A stretch of 64,000 nt of DNA, taken from assembly GCF_008630915.1 (NCBI RefSeq), contig NZ_CP043909.1:62001-126000 (forward strand). The letters run 5' to 3'. Position numbers and translations under genes: made by a program. This stretch comes from Acinetobacter suaedae (GTDB lineage: Bacteria; Pseudomonadota; Gammaproteobacteria; Pseudomonadales; Moraxellaceae). Below the pieces are notes generated by a model. It had not been told where the DNA came from. It searched no databases and saw only the letters and a program-made list of their open reading frames with translations. Every line of letters starts with the position of its first letter. Position 1 is the stretch's first letter. Shown here piece by piece: positions 19,106-28,392 of this stretch.

Positions 19106-19459
19106 AAAGTCGTCATGATTTCGTCATATTTATGTCTAAATGTATAGAAAAACAACGATAAAAAAAATTGAAAAAAAGTTTTTTTGAGCTAAAAAATGGC
19201 GATAGTTTTTTGTAATGACACGCTGCATTTGATGCTATATGGAGATTTAAGCGTTTTTTAATTTTTAAAAATGTAATTACAAAAGCATATTGCGACAGCT
19301 TGTGTCGTAAGGTTAATTTTAGGCTCTTTTTTTCTTAAAAAAACCCTCCATAATGCATAAAGACGCAAATGCAATACGTAGTACTGTTAGAGATTACAGA
19401 ACAATTATGATGAGGTCTGACCAAAGATACAGACCATCCCTTTAAAGACGGAGGTTCCT
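19106..19459. other. 350-base AT-rich leader with two hairpins before the small membrane gene
   Basis: No gene is seen here. Two hairpins stand out: CGACA / TGTCG around 19294-19311, and GGTCTG / CAGACC at 19412-19434, about 25 bases before the start at 19460. A GGAGG-type ribosome site follows. The region could hold a long regulated leader or a small RNA; nothing more can be said. Confidence 0.35.
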
Positions 19460-19795
19460 ATGGAAGCAGCGAATTTCACCATGTGGGTTGGATTTGGCTT
19501 AATCGCTGTCGCAGTTATTGCTGTTTTCTTTTCTCCTTATCGTCGTTGGTTAGGTTTTATGTTGGCGGGTATGCTCTGCTGGGGACTGTTAGAAGTTGTA
19601 CGTTTTGGAGTGCAAACGATCTTCGATATATCAGTCGCCTATAGTTATCTGACTGCTTTAAGCCTTGCGATGGTAACGGTTACATTTATCCTTTTACGTG
19701 AAGACAAACAAGCACAAAAGCAGCTGGCAAATCGTCAGTATATTGAACATACACCTGTATACAAGGATGATCAGCAACAATGTTCTAGCCGATAA
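19460..19795 (+). CDS. Small three-helix membrane protein, unknown
   Basis: 111 residues with three hydrophobic helices (about 6-25, 29-50 and 59-80) and a hydrophilic tail rich in Q and K. The ATG at 19460 follows a good GGAGGTT ribosome site. I recognise no named family. Its long structured leader is the main oddity. Confidence 0.7.
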   Translation: MEAANFTMWVGFGLIAVAVIAVFFSPYRRWLGFMLAGMLCWGLLEVVRFGVQTIFDISVAYSYLTALSLAMVTVTFILLREDKQAQKQLANRQYIEHTPVYKDDQQQCSSR

Positions 19796-19937
19796 TTCAT
19801 AATAATTCGAATCACAACAAAGGCATGCTGAGCATGCCTTTGTTGCATTCTGTGACAAAGCTTTGGCGGTCTGATCTACAATTGTGCTAGGATACGGTTG
19901 TCTTAATTTTCATCATAATACTGTAGGCATAAATGTC

Positions 19938-20417
19938 ATGAAGCTTTCTTCTTTACCAGTGGTTAAGTTACCTATCATTGATGTAAGCACTGATCCTCTT
20001 GATTTGTTAGTGGCTGGTTTGGCGTTACGTATGAAGCAATTGGCACGTACTAGCCCGAAGTTTATTGAGTTGGTTCATGACCGTGAGTTCCGTATCCAAA
20101 TCGGCACTGATTTAGGTATGGCGCGCCAGATTCTTGTTAATCATGGCAAGATTGAAACTGTTGCTGGTAGTCCTGAACAGGCTGATTTCATTTTACAGTT
20201 CGCATCTAGCGAGCAAGGTGTGAAAACGTTATTAAAAGGTGATCCAACAGCGTTTATGACTGGGATGCAAGATGGAAGCATCAAAATGGAAGGTGACTTT
20301 AGCTTATTGGTTTGGTTCAACCAAGCTGCTAAATTGATTCCACCAAAAGTGCCAAAACCAGTAAAAGAAAAAATTCGTCAAGCCCGTGCATTTATTAAAG
20401 AAAAAACGGGTAAATAA
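19938..20417 (+). CDS. SCP2 sterol-binding-fold protein
   Basis: 159 residues from the ATG at 19938. The core about 60-120 (EFRIQIGTDLGMARQILVNHG, then a hydrophobic strand and FMTGMQDGSIKMEGDFSLLVWFNQ) has the pattern of the SCP2 lipid-binding fold. In bacteria such proteins occur alone (lipid carriers, UbiJ-like accessory factors). No signal peptide. The frame is open 18 codons upstream to 19884 but the ATG there has no good site. Specific role unknown. Confidence 0.75.
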   Translation: MKLSSLPVVKLPIIDVSTDPLDLLVAGLALRMKQLARTSPKFIELVHDREFRIQIGTDLGMARQILVNHGKIETVAGSPEQADFILQFASSEQGVKTLLKGDPTAFMTGMQDGSIKMEGDFSLLVWFNQAAKLIPPKVPKPVKEKIRQARAFIKEKTGK

Positions 20418-20426
20418 ACCGATTCC

Positions 20427-20453
20427 AAAAACTCCCTAAATGGGAGTTTTTTT
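20427..20453 (+). terminator. Terminator after the SCP2 gene
   Basis: Stem AAAAACTCCC / GGGAGTTTTT with a TAAAT loop and a T-run, between converging genes; usable on both strands. Confidence 0.82.
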
Positions 20454-20464
20454 ATTGCGTTATT

Positions 20465-20905
20465 TTATTCAACTTCAAGCTGAAAGGTCACAGGGCCATC
20501 ATTAATTAAGTGCACTTTCATATCTGCCGCAAAAATACCTGTTTGTACATTTCCAAATTGTTGTTGAGCATACTCAACGAGTTGTTCATACAGGACTTTT
20601 GCGTCGTTAGGGGGCATAGCAGGACCAAAGTCTGGTCGCAAGCCCTTTTGCGTTTGAGCCATTAAGGTAAATTGGGAAACCAATAAGATTCCACCATTGG
20701 CTTGACTCACGTTCCAGCCCATCTTACCTTGTTCATCATCAAAAACGCGATATTTTAAAATTTTATCAATCAGCTTATGTCCTTTCTCTAAAGTATCTTC
20801 TTTTCCTAAACCTAAAAAAACCAATAAACCTTTCTTAATTTCACCTGTTGTTTGACCGTCGACCTCAACTTTGGCTTCGAGGACTCTTTGAATTAATGCA
20901 CGCAT
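20465..20905 (-). CDS. dtd: D-aminoacyl-tRNA deacylase
   Basis: Dtd removes D-amino acids wrongly charged to tRNA. 146 residues, standard. The two active-site motifs are SQFTL at 77-81 and the Gly-cisPro stretch NDGPVTF at 135-141. The N-terminus MRALIQRVLEAKV is canonical. It stands alone, converging on the SCP2 gene. Confidence 0.97.
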   Translation of the reverse strand: MRALIQRVLEAKVEVDGQTTGEIKKGLLVFLGLGKEDTLEKGHKLIDKILKYRVFDDEQGKMGWNVSQANGGILLVSQFTLMAQTQKGLRPDFGPAMPPNDAKVLYEQLVEYAQQQFGNVQTGIFAADMKVHLINDGPVTFQLEVE

Positions 20906-21105
20906 AGAGGGATTTAAAACTAAGTATTCAATAATTTCAGTAGTCTAGCAGAATTCATGTGCTTATAGAGAGCGTGAGCGACGAGTTTATAAGCTTTGAT
21001 CTTATTTTTCGATTGCTTTAATTAAAATAATCTTTTTTACCTATTGTTAAAAACTTTGTATAGTGACCATGCAGGAAAGGCATTTATATTTTTGGATTTA
21101 ACATT

Positions 21106-22629
21106 ATGTTTAAACGAACATTTTTATTTACAATAATTGCGGCAACGCTAAGCACAGCGTATGCGGCACCTTTAACAAAAGATAATGGTGCACCTGTAGG
21201 TGATAATCAGAATTCAACAACAGCTGGTGCTAATGGTGCAACGCTGTTACAAGATGTGCAACTTATTCAAAAACTACAACGTTTCGGACGTGAACGTATC
21301 CCTGAGCGTGTCGTGCATGCTCGAGGTACAGGTGTATATGGCGAGTTTGTGTCTACTAAAGATTTGTCGGATTTAACTCTGGCTTCTTTGTTCAAAGCAG
21401 GAACGAAAACGCCTGTATTTGTTCGATTTTCAACGGTAATTCATCCGAAAGGTTCACCAGAAACTGCACGAGATCCACATGGTTTTGCTGTGAAGTTTTA
21501 TACCCAGCAAGGTAATTGGGATTTAGTAGGCAATAATTTGCCTGTTTTCTTTATTCGTGATGCGATTAAGTTTCCAGACTTTGTACATGCGATGAAACCT
21601 GATCCTGTTACTAATGTTCAAGATCCAAACCGCATTTTTGATTTCTTACAAAGCCAACCATGGTCGATTAATATGTTGACCTATGTTTATTCGAATTTGG
21701 GTACGCCTGAGAGTTATCGGACTTTAGATGGCTTTGGTGTACATGCATTCAAGCTCTATAACGACAAAGGTGAGTATAAATACGTTAAATTTAACTGGCG
21801 TTCTCAACAAGGTGTAAAAGGCCTGAATTTAGAACAAGTTCGGGAAGTGCAAGGCCGTGATTGGAGTCATTTAACCAATGATATGTATAAGAACATCTAT
21901 GCTGGAAACTACCCGAAATGGGATTTGTACATTCAAGTGCTTGATCCAAAAGATCTCGACAAATTTGATTTTAATCCGTTAGACGCAACTAAAATCTGGC
22001 CGAACGAGCTGGTTCCTGAATTTAAAGTCGGTACATTGACCTTAAATCGTATGCCGAAAAACTTTTTCCAAGAAACTGAGCAATCTGCCTTTGCACCTGG
22101 AAATTTAATTCCTGGCATTGAGCCATCTGAGGATCGTTTATTGCAGGGTCGTGTCTTCTCTTATTCTGATACGCAATTGTATCGTTTAGGTGCTAATCAT
22201 CAGCAAATTCCTGTCAATCGTCCACGAGTTGCAGTCAACAACAATAATCAAGAAGGCTTTATGAATATGGGGCAAACTGAATCCCATGTGAATTATGAAC
22301 CAAGTCAGATTGAACCAAAACCATCGACTGAAAAAGCCAGAGCTGTTCAGACACCGCTAGAAGGTACGGTGATGCAACATGCAATTCAGAAACAACAACC
22401 ATATAAACAAGCTGGTGATTTATATCGTAGCTATTCAGCACTAGAGAAAAAAGACTTAATCCGTAATCTAGCTGCAGACTTAGGGCAAGTGAAGCATGTT
22501 GAAACCAAAACGGTCATGCTGTCCTATTTCTATAAAGCAGATGCAGATTATGGAACTCGTCTTGCCAAAGCAGTAGGTGCAGATCTGAAAATGGTGCAAG
22601 CCAAAGCAGCCCAACTAAAAGATGAATAA
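21106..22629 (+). CDS. katB: Periplasmic monofunctional catalase, KatB type
   Basis: 507 residues with a signal peptide (residues 1-20, ending TAYA before AP), so the enzyme is exported. The haem catalase residues are present: catalytic His71 in RVVHARGTG, Asn144 in VGNNLPVFF, and the proximal haem-ligand Tyr353 in RVFSYSDTQLYRLG. It is followed by an ankyrin-repeat gene, matching the katB-ankB pair of Pseudomonas aeruginosa. No OxyR-type site was identified with confidence. Confidence 0.95.
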   Translation: MFKRTFLFTIIAATLSTAYAAPLTKDNGAPVGDNQNSTTAGANGATLLQDVQLIQKLQRFGRERIPERVVHARGTGVYGEFVSTKDLSDLTLASLFKAGTKTPVFVRFSTVIHPKGSPETARDPHGFAVKFYTQQGNWDLVGNNLPVFFIRDAIKFPDFVHAMKPDPVTNVQDPNRIFDFLQSQPWSINMLTYVYSNLGTPESYRTLDGFGVHAFKLYNDKGEYKYVKFNWRSQQGVKGLNLEQVREVQGRDWSHLTNDMYKNIYAGNYPKWDLYIQVLDPKDLDKFDFNPLDATKIWPNELVPEFKVGTLTLNRMPKNFFQETEQSAFAPGNLIPGIEPSEDRLLQGRVFSYSDTQLYRLGANHQQIPVNRPRVAVNNNNQEGFMNMGQTESHVNYEPSQIEPKPSTEKARAVQTPLEGTVMQHAIQKQQPYKQAGDLYRSYSALEKKDLIRNLAADLGQVKHVETKTVMLSYFYKADADYGTRLAKAVGADLKMVQAKAAQLKDE

Positions 22630-22646
22630 TATCTTTTAATCTATGT

Positions 22647-22727
22647 GGTAACAGGTGCTTGAATGTTACCTCCAGAAAGTCCTGTAACCTCAATCGCCTT
22701 TCCTGCACCTAGGGCGAGTGTTACAGG
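22647..22727 (+). promoter_or_regulatory. Two consecutive hairpins between katB and ankB
   Basis: GGTAACA (22647-22653) pairs with TGTTACC (22664-22670). CCTGTAAC (22681-22688) pairs with GTTACAGG (22720-22727), with an inner CGCC / GGCG stem. There is no U-run, so these look like intercistronic structures that could set the ratio of katB to ankB message rather than a terminator. Confidence 0.5.
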
Positions 22728-22758
22728 CACTTCTTATTCAGATTTTGAGGGTGTTGTT

Positions 22759-23244
22759 ATGATCTATTTTCGCTCGGTATTTCTTGCAACTTGTCTGTTG
22801 TGTAGCAGTATAGGAGCTTCGGTTTATGCAGCAATGCCATCTTCACAGGACAATGGTTCAGCAGAAGTCATTGAACTGTTTTTTTCAGCAGCTAAAGTCG
22901 GCAATGTTGAAGTTTTACAAGAGTTTTTAAGTCATGGTTTTCCGATTGATGTTCAAGATCATTCGGGTTATACCGCGTTAATGATGGCAAGTTATTATGG
23001 GCAGAAAGATGCAGTAAAAGTGTTGCTAGAACAAGGTGCCAATCGTTGTCTTAGAGATAAACGTGGACATACTGCATTAATGGGGGCCATCGTAAAAGCA
23101 GAATGGGGTATTGCTAAACAATTGCGTCAAGTCGATTGTGATGCCAATGCCGCTAAAACAGGGCTGTTGACTGCAGAACAGTTTGCTATTCAATTTGGAC
23201 AACAGCAACGCTTAAAAGACATCCAACCACCAACAGAAAAATAG
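22759..23244 (+). CDS. ankB: Exported ankyrin-repeat protein, AnkB-like
   Basis: 161 residues from the ATG at 22759: signal peptide (about 1-23, ending VYA before AMPSS), then three ankyrin repeats (from about residue 35; SGYTALMMASYYGQ and RGHTALMGAIVKA are typical repeat cores). In P. aeruginosa the periplasmic AnkB encoded beside katB is needed for full KatB activity; the same role is inferred here from gene order and the signal peptide. The frame runs upstream to 22663, but that would bury the signal peptide. Confidence 0.88.
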   Translation: MIYFRSVFLATCLLCSSIGASVYAAMPSSQDNGSAEVIELFFSAAKVGNVEVLQEFLSHGFPIDVQDHSGYTALMMASYYGQKDAVKVLLEQGANRCLRDKRGHTALMGAIVKAEWGIAKQLRQVDCDANAAKTGLLTAEQFAIQFGQQQRLKDIQPPTEK

Positions 23245-23384
23245 TATCTGTTTTAGGTAGGTATTTGAATTTAAATAGATACAATGCTTTCAGCTTTATG
23301 AAACATAATCAATTGCAATAGATAGAGCCATTTCCTAGAAAAAGTGTGCTTTAATGCTTGAACGATAATAGATTCCAGCCAGTC

Positions 23385-24593
23385 ATGTCTAAACCAATTA
23401 TTCGATCATTACTAGATACAGACTTATATAAATTCACCATGCTACAGGTGGTGCTACATCAGTTTCCACAAACGCATAGTGTTTATTTATTTCGTTGTCG
23501 AAATTTAGATGATACGGTTTATCCTTTATCGGAAATTTTGCCTGAGTTAAATCATCAGCTGGATTTATTGTGTGATTTAAAATTCAAAGAAGATGAATTG
23601 CAATACTTACGCTCATTGCGTTTTATCAAAAGTGACTTTGTCGATTATTTAGAACTGTTTCAGCTAAAACGTCGTTTTATTCAGGCCGGTATAGACCAAG
23701 CCGGGCGATTAGATATTCGTATTGAAGGACCGATGGTTCAGGCGATGATGTTTGAAATTTTTGTCTTAGCAATCGTCAACGAATTGTATTTTCGTCGTAT
23801 CCGTACTGATGCTGTATTGGAGGAAGGTGAACACCGATTACAGCAGAAACTGGTTCAGTTGCAACAATATGCTCAAGAGCAACAGGATAATGAACCACCG
23901 TTTTTAGTTTCAGACTTTGGTACTCGTCGCCGTTATAGTTTTGATTGGCAAAAACATGTGGTACAAGCGTTTCATGCGGCTGCACCGAAGGTGTTTCGTG
24001 GTACCAGTAATGTGCTATTAGCCAAAGAACTGGGTATTAGCCCAATTGGAACGATGGCACACGAGTTTTTACAGGCTTTTCAGGCACTTGATGTAAGATT
24101 ACGAAATTTCCAAAAGGCAGCATTAGAGGCATGGGTACAAGAGTATCGAGGTGACTTAGGCATTGCATTGACTGATGTCGTTGGTATGGATGCATTCCTA
24201 CGTGATTTTGACTTGTATTTTGCCAAGCTGTTTGATGGCTTACGGCATGATAGTGGTGATCCTTATGAGTGGGGTGATAAAGCCTATGCACATTATCGTA
24301 ATCTAAAAATCGACAGTAAAACCAAGATGTTGACCTTTAGTGATGGGCTGAATTTAGAAAAAGCGTGGCATTTACATCATTATTTTAAAGATCGTTTTCA
24401 AGTAAGTTTTGGGATTGGAACCAATCTGACCAATGATATGGGGCAAAAACCGCTGAATATTGTATTGAAATTGGTCGAGTGTAATCGTCAATCTGTCGCA
24501 AAAATTTCGGATAGTCCAGGGAAGACAATGACTGATAATGATACGTTCTTGGCGTACTTGCGTCAGGTGTTTCAGATTGAAGAAGAGAGTTAG
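23385..24593 (+). CDS. pncB: Nicotinate phosphoribosyltransferase
   Basis: PncB makes nicotinate mononucleotide in NAD salvage, using the nicotinate produced by PncA. 402 residues from the ATG at 23385. [14 protein letters not shown] at the N-terminus, [10 protein letters not shown] near 185, [10 protein letters not shown] near 225 and [13 protein letters not shown] near 285-297 are PncB signatures. A TTG nine codons upstream is unlikely. Confidence 0.96.
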   Translation: MSKPIIRSLLDTDLYKFTMLQVVLHQFPQTHSVYLFRCRNLDDTVYPLSEILPELNHQLDLLCDLKFKEDELQYLRSLRFIKSDFVDYLELFQLKRRFIQAGIDQAGRLDIRIEGPMVQAMMFEIFVLAIVNELYFRRIRTDAVLEEGEHRLQQKLVQLQQYAQEQQDNEPPFLVSDFGTRRRYSFDWQKHVVQAFHAAAPKVFRGTSNVLLAKELGISPIGTMAHEFLQAFQALDVRLRNFQKAALEAWVQEYRGDLGIALTDVVGMDAFLRDFDLYFAKLFDGLRHDSGDPYEWGDKAYAHYRNLKIDSKTKMLTFSDGLNLEKAWHLHHYFKDRFQVSFGIGTNLTNDMGQKPLNIVLKLVECNRQSVAKISDSPGKTMTDNDTFLAYLRQVFQIEEES

Positions 24594-24695
24594 CTTATAT
24601 CTTCTTTTCTGCTAAACGAATGTAAAAAATCAGGCAAAGATAAAAAGTGAGCTATGCTAAAATCAAACATGATGTGATGACACAAGCGCATAATA

Positions 24696-25544
24696 ATGAC
24701 TGATATTGATTTTAAACTCGGTTTACTGATTGAGCCTGAACAGCTTGTTCCTTATTTAGGGCATGAGCTAATTCGTGTTGTTGATTTAAGCCGTGCCTCG
24801 GTTTATGAACAATTACATATTCCGCATGCTATTCATTTGCAACCTAAATATTTAGTTTCCCAACAAGAACAAGCCAATGGCGTGTTGCCAGATACTGATG
24901 GTTTAAATGCTTTAATTAAAAAGTTAAATATTTCTCCCCAGCATCATGTCGTGGTCTATGATGATGAGGGCGGTGCTTGGGCTGGACGTTTAATTTGGAA
25001 TTTACATTGCCTTGGTTTCACACGAACCAGTCTGATCAATGGTGGCATTCATGCTTGGTTAGGTGCTGGGCTTCCAACAAGTGCTGAAGTTGAGCGTTTT
25101 AACCCTGTTCAGGAATTGGTTCAAGTTGATGTGAATGCAGTACAGCAGCATCGTATTGAATATCAAGAGTTATTGGCACAAGTCGAGCAAGGCGATGTTC
25201 AATTGTGGGATTGCCGTAGTAATGAGGAATATACAGGGTTACGTTTAGCTGCGCGACGCGGCGGTCACATCCCAAATGCACTGCATTTTGAGTGGAGTAC
25301 TGCCCTTAATCGTGAAAATCATCTAAAATTGCACCCGCTTGAACGCACTCAACAACGTTTAGAGCAACTCGGCTTTAATTTACAACAACCTGTAGTGGTG
25401 TATTGTCAGTCACATCACCGTTCAGGTTTGGCATATATTTTAGCAAGATTGCTTGATTGGCAAGTCAGAGCCTACGATGGTGCGTGGAGTGAATGGGGCA
25501 ATCGCCTCGATAGTCCTATTACTACAGGGGAGTCACCATCTTGA
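24696..25544 (+). CDS. Thiosulfate/3-mercaptopyruvate sulfurtransferase-like protein
   Basis: 282 residues with two rhodanese domains. The second carries the active-site cysteine Cys237 in [11 protein letters not shown]; the first has YDDEGG in the equivalent loop, so it is catalytically silent, as is usual in tandem rhodaneses. The second loop is longer and more basic than in SseA (CGSGVTA type), so the sulfur donor cannot be told. The stop overlaps the psd start by 4 bases, indicating coupled translation. Confidence 0.9.
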   Translation: MTDIDFKLGLLIEPEQLVPYLGHELIRVVDLSRASVYEQLHIPHAIHLQPKYLVSQQEQANGVLPDTDGLNALIKKLNISPQHHVVVYDDEGGAWAGRLIWNLHCLGFTRTSLINGGIHAWLGAGLPTSAEVERFNPVQELVQVDVNAVQQHRIEYQELLAQVEQGDVQLWDCRSNEEYTGLRLAARRGGHIPNALHFEWSTALNRENHLKLHPLERTQQRLEQLGFNLQQPVVVYCQSHHRSGLAYILARLLDWQVRAYDGAWSEWGNRLDSPITTGESPS

Positions 25545-26392
25545 GTTTCGCAGAAGATTTAAAAAAACAAATTTTTATTAAAGCACAAAATTTAGTACCA
25601 CAACATCAACTTAGCCGTGTAGTAGGTAAAGTTGCTGCAAGTGAAAATTTTTTGGTGAAAACTGCTGTTATTCAGGCATTTAAAGCAAAATATGGCATTG
25701 ATATGAGCATTGCCGAGCAAACGAATCCAAATCAATATAAATCATTTAATGAGTTTTTCACACGTGCTTTGAAGCAAGGTGTACGTGGTGTAGATGAGCG
25801 TGCCGATAGTATTGTTTGTCCTGCGGATGGTGAGATTTCTCAGCTCGGTAAGATTGAAGTGGGTGATATTTTCCAAGCGAAGGGTCAAAGCTTTTCTGTT
25901 GAGAAATTGATTGGCGATCCACAATTAGCAAAACCATTTATTGATGGGCAGTTTGCAACTGTTTATTTGTCACCTAAAGATTATCATCGTGTGCATATGC
26001 CATTGGCAGGTACATTGACCGAAACTTTATATATTCCGGGTGAGTTGTTCTCAGTCAACCAAACCACGGCTGAAAATGTTCCAGGTTTATTTGCGCGTAA
26101 TGAGCGTATGGTGTGTTTGTTTGACACTGAGCTTGGTCGTATGGCAGTGGTGTTGGTTGGTGCAATGATTGTTGCAGGGATTGAAACAGTTGCGACAGGT
26201 AAGGTAAAACCGACTGGTCGTGTTGAATTGCAACATCATCAAATGCAGTTAGATAAAGGTGCAGAGTTAGGTCGTTTCTATCTAGGTTCGACTGCAGTGG
26301 TTTTATTTGAAAAAGATAGAATGGTTTGGGAAGAGCAGTTTAAAGCCAATTCGACTGTGGTGATGGGTGAGCGTTTAGGTCATTCGGTTTAA
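25541..26392 (+). CDS. psd: Phosphatidylserine decarboxylase proenzyme
   Basis: Makes phosphatidylethanolamine at the inner membrane. 283 residues. The self-cleavage site LGST at 248-251 gives the pyruvoyl prosthetic group from Ser250. CPADGEIS near 93-100 and [11 protein letters not shown] near 144-154 contain the Asp and His residues of the processing triad. The start is TTG at 25541, overlapping the upstream stop (TTGA), so translation is probably reinitiated. Confidence 0.95.
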   Translation: MSFAEDLKKQIFIKAQNLVPQHQLSRVVGKVAASENFLVKTAVIQAFKAKYGIDMSIAEQTNPNQYKSFNEFFTRALKQGVRGVDERADSIVCPADGEISQLGKIEVGDIFQAKGQSFSVEKLIGDPQLAKPFIDGQFATVYLSPKDYHRVHMPLAGTLTETLYIPGELFSVNQTTAENVPGLFARNERMVCLFDTELGRMAVVLVGAMIVAGIETVATGKVKPTGRVELQHHQMQLDKGAELGRFYLGSTAVVLFEKDRMVWEEQFKANSTVVMGERLGHSV

Positions 26393-26408
26393 TTTAGCAG
26401 TAATTTTT

Positions 26409-26437
26409 AAAAAGCCCCGAAATTGGGGCTTTTTTTT
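26409..26437 (+). terminator. psd terminator
   Basis: Stem AAAGCCCC / GGGGCTTT with a GAAATT loop, followed by eight T. Confidence 0.9.
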
Positions 26438-26619
26438 GAAATAAATTATTAAAATGAAATGATACAGTGTAGTTCAAATAAGATTATCAAAAGCAGATTT
26501 TGTTTTTCAAGGATGTGAAGCCCGTTATAGAAAATAACGCATGTTATTTATCAAAAAATATACATTATTAGATTTATTGGTTAAGTATCTTATTTAAAAA
26601 ATTATCGCCGTTGAAAATA

Positions 26620-27429
26620 ATGAAAATTTACCAAGTAGATGTATTCAGCAATCAATTATTTAAAGGTAATCCTGCTGCGGTTATCTTGTTAGAACAATGG
26701 TTGGATGAATATTTAATGCAAAGCATTGCATTAGAAAATAATTTATCTGAAACTAGTTTTGCAAGAAAAATTGATAATCAAAACTATGAAATTAGATGGT
26801 TTTCACCAGTCAAAGAAGTGCAGTTTTGTGGTTATGGTACACTAGCGACCAGTTTTATTATTTTTAAAAATCATCCTGATATTCAATCATTAACTTTTCA
26901 TGTAACGAATTTAGGCGAGTTTTTTATTACTCGTGGTGAAAAGGGCAAGATTAAAATGAATTTTCCTGTACAGATTCCAAATAGATTAGAGGAAATTCCT
27001 CAGGTATTAAGAGATAGCCTGTCTCAAGAAATTGCAGAGGTGTATATCAATCCGCAGGCCTATATTGTGGTCTATCCAAATACGAAATCCGTTTTAAATG
27101 AACAACCGAATTTTGATCTGATTAAAAAACTCGGTGAGCGACGTGTTGCAATCACTTCACTAAATGATACTGTAGATGAGGGGCTTGCTGAGTTTGATCT
27201 CGTTTCCCGTTACTTTACGCCATCTATGGGAATTGATGAAGATCCTGTCACTGGTTCATTACATACGTCACTTATACCGCTCTGGCAACCATTACTTAAA
27301 AAAGAAAATATTGTAGCTTATCAAGCTTCGAAACGAGGTGGTGTGCTGTATTGCAAATTACTTGAAAATGATCGAATTGAAGTGGCAGGAGAATGCCGCT
27401 TATATCTAGAAGGTGAAATTTTCATTTAA
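26620..27429 (+). CDS. PhzF-family isomerase/epimerase-like protein
   Basis: 269 residues from the ATG at 26620. KIYQVDVFSNQLFKGNPAAV at the N-terminus, NNLSETSFA near 40 (with the catalytic Glu), and MGIDEDPVTGSLHTSL near 200-216 are the PhzF signatures. Members are cytoplasmic; most outside phenazine clusters have unknown substrates, and there is no phenazine gene nearby. A TTG three codons earlier is less likely. The gene is more AT-rich than its upstream neighbours. Confidence 0.9.
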   Translation: MKIYQVDVFSNQLFKGNPAAVILLEQWLDEYLMQSIALENNLSETSFARKIDNQNYEIRWFSPVKEVQFCGYGTLATSFIIFKNHPDIQSLTFHVTNLGEFFITRGEKGKIKMNFPVQIPNRLEEIPQVLRDSLSQEIAEVYINPQAYIVVYPNTKSVLNEQPNFDLIKKLGERRVAITSLNDTVDEGLAEFDLVSRYFTPSMGIDEDPVTGSLHTSLIPLWQPLLKKENIVAYQASKRGGVLYCKLLENDRIEVAGECRLYLEGEIFI

Positions 27430-27460
27430 TTAAGGACATAAAAAACAACGTAAGTATTTG

Positions 27461-27516
27461 CTTACATCGATTAACGTCAATGACCCATGTTCAGCCCCAA
27501 TCAAATTGCCTAATAT
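27461..27516 (+). promoter_or_regulatory. Promoter region of small RNA copy 1
   Basis: The -10 box TAATAT lies at 27511-27516. The 50 bases before it share blocks with the second copy (CTTACA, CGATTA, AATG, CCCAT, TTCA), and the distances are identical, which suggests a conserved promoter or activator site. A -35 box is weak (TGTTCA). Confidence 0.55.
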
Positions 27517-27521
27517 GAACT

Positions 27522-27651
27522 CATCAGGAACAGGAGGTTCCAAAACATAAAACAAAAATAATAAGTTTGAGCATTAGGACGTGAGGTACGACAGGAGTTA
27601 TACCTAAAGTGCGAAATACGAAAAAGCCCGACAGGATGTCGGGCTTTTTTC
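27522..27651 (+). ncRNA. Candidate small RNA, copy 1
   Basis: About 130 bases with no open frame, starting about 6 bases after TAATAT and ending in a strong terminator (GCCCGACA-GGA-TGTCGGGC, then T6). A hairpin GGAAC / GTTCC near the 5' end exposes the loop AGGAG; a second AGGAG-containing stretch is ACGACAGGAGTT. A copy 737 bases downstream is almost identical. The strand is inferred from the -10 box and the terminator. Confidence 0.7.
27621..27651. terminator. Terminator shared by small RNA copy 1 and csp
   Basis: Perfect stem GCCCGACA / TGTCGGGC with flanking A-run and T-run, between the plus-strand RNA and the minus-strand cold-shock gene that ends at 27667. Confidence 0.88.
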
Positions 27652-27666
27652 ATGCTTATTCAGCGA

Positions 27667-27876
27667 TTATAGAGGAACAATGTTCACAGCATTTGGGCCT
27701 TTTTGACCTTGAGCAACGCTGAATGAAACTTGTTGACCTTCATATAACGTTTTAAAACCAGAATTTGCGATTTCGCTGAAGTGAGCAAACACATCAGGAC
27801 CTGATTGTTGTTGAATGAAACCAAAACCTTTAGTTTCGTTAAACCACTTTACTGTACCAGTAACTGTATTAGACAT
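27667..27876 (-). CDS. Cold-shock domain protein, CspA family
   Basis: 69 residues, a single cold-shock domain that binds single-stranded RNA or DNA. The two RNA-binding motifs are KGFGFIQQ near 16-23 and VFAHFSEI near 29-36; the start [14 protein letters not shown] is canonical. The stop lies 16 bases from the terminator of the small RNA on the other strand. The ATG has a TAGGAT site, and the 5' leader is AT-rich with a short AGCC / GGCT stem at 27907-27923. Confidence 0.95.
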   Translation of the reverse strand: MSNTVTGTVKWFNETKGFGFIQQQSGPDVFAHFSEIANSGFKTLYEGQQVSFSVAQGQKGPNAVNIVPL

Positions 27877-28197
27877 AATATATCCTACTAAATTTTAATA
27901 ATTTTCAGCCACTTAATGAGGCTATGTATAACTTTGAAAAAAGATAAAGAATTGAGCTTAAGATCTAAAAAAACGGAGGATTATGACTAAAACTGCGATA
28001 CTTAAAGAAGATTTACTAAACTATACTTTTTCTAGTTATAGGTCATTATACATGGGATTGATTAATATTCAAGTTTTTTATATGTAATATTTATTTTTCT
28101 TATATTTTGAACGTTGCATTGCGAGCTCTATGCAAGTTGCATGTGAATTTAGTTGATCTCATAATTTGCTTCCTGTTTTGAATAATGTACGCTTTTT
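27877..28197. other. AT-rich spacer upstream of csp
   Basis: No gene is seen. On the minus strand it should hold the csp promoter and leader; apart from a short stem near 27907 nothing definite stands out. Confidence 0.4.
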
Positions 28198-28253
28198 CTT
28201 ACAACGATTAGGGGTAATGTCCCATATTCATACTGCTTTAAATTCCCTAATAT
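28198..28253 (+). promoter_or_regulatory. Promoter region of small RNA copy 2
   Basis: TAATAT at 28248-28253, preceded by the same spaced blocks as copy 1 (CTTACA, CGATTA, AATG, CCCAT, TTCA). Conservation stops at about 50 bases upstream of the -10 box, so the duplicated unit includes its promoter. Confidence 0.55.
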
Positions 28254-28258
28254 GAACT

Positions 28259-28389
28259 CATCAGGAACAGGAAGTTCCAAAACATAAAACAAAAATAATA
28301 AGTTTGAGCATCAGGACGTGAGGTACGACAGGAGTTGCACCTAGAAACGAAATACCGAAAAAGCCCGACAGGATGTCGGGCTTTTTTTA
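28259..28389 (+). ncRNA. Candidate small RNA, copy 2
   Basis: About 130 bases, differing from copy 1 at only about a dozen positions, most in a 15-base linker before the terminator. The hairpin loop reads AGGAA instead of AGGAG; the stem GGAAC / GTTCC is unchanged. It ends in the same GCCCGACA / TGTCGGGC terminator with T7, directly before the 3' end of the minus-strand lysR gene. Confidence 0.7.
28358..28388. terminator. Terminator shared by small RNA copy 2 and lysR
   Basis: Same stem as at 27621-27651, with seven T on the plus strand and five on the minus strand. Confidence 0.88.
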
Positions 28390-28392
28390 TGT

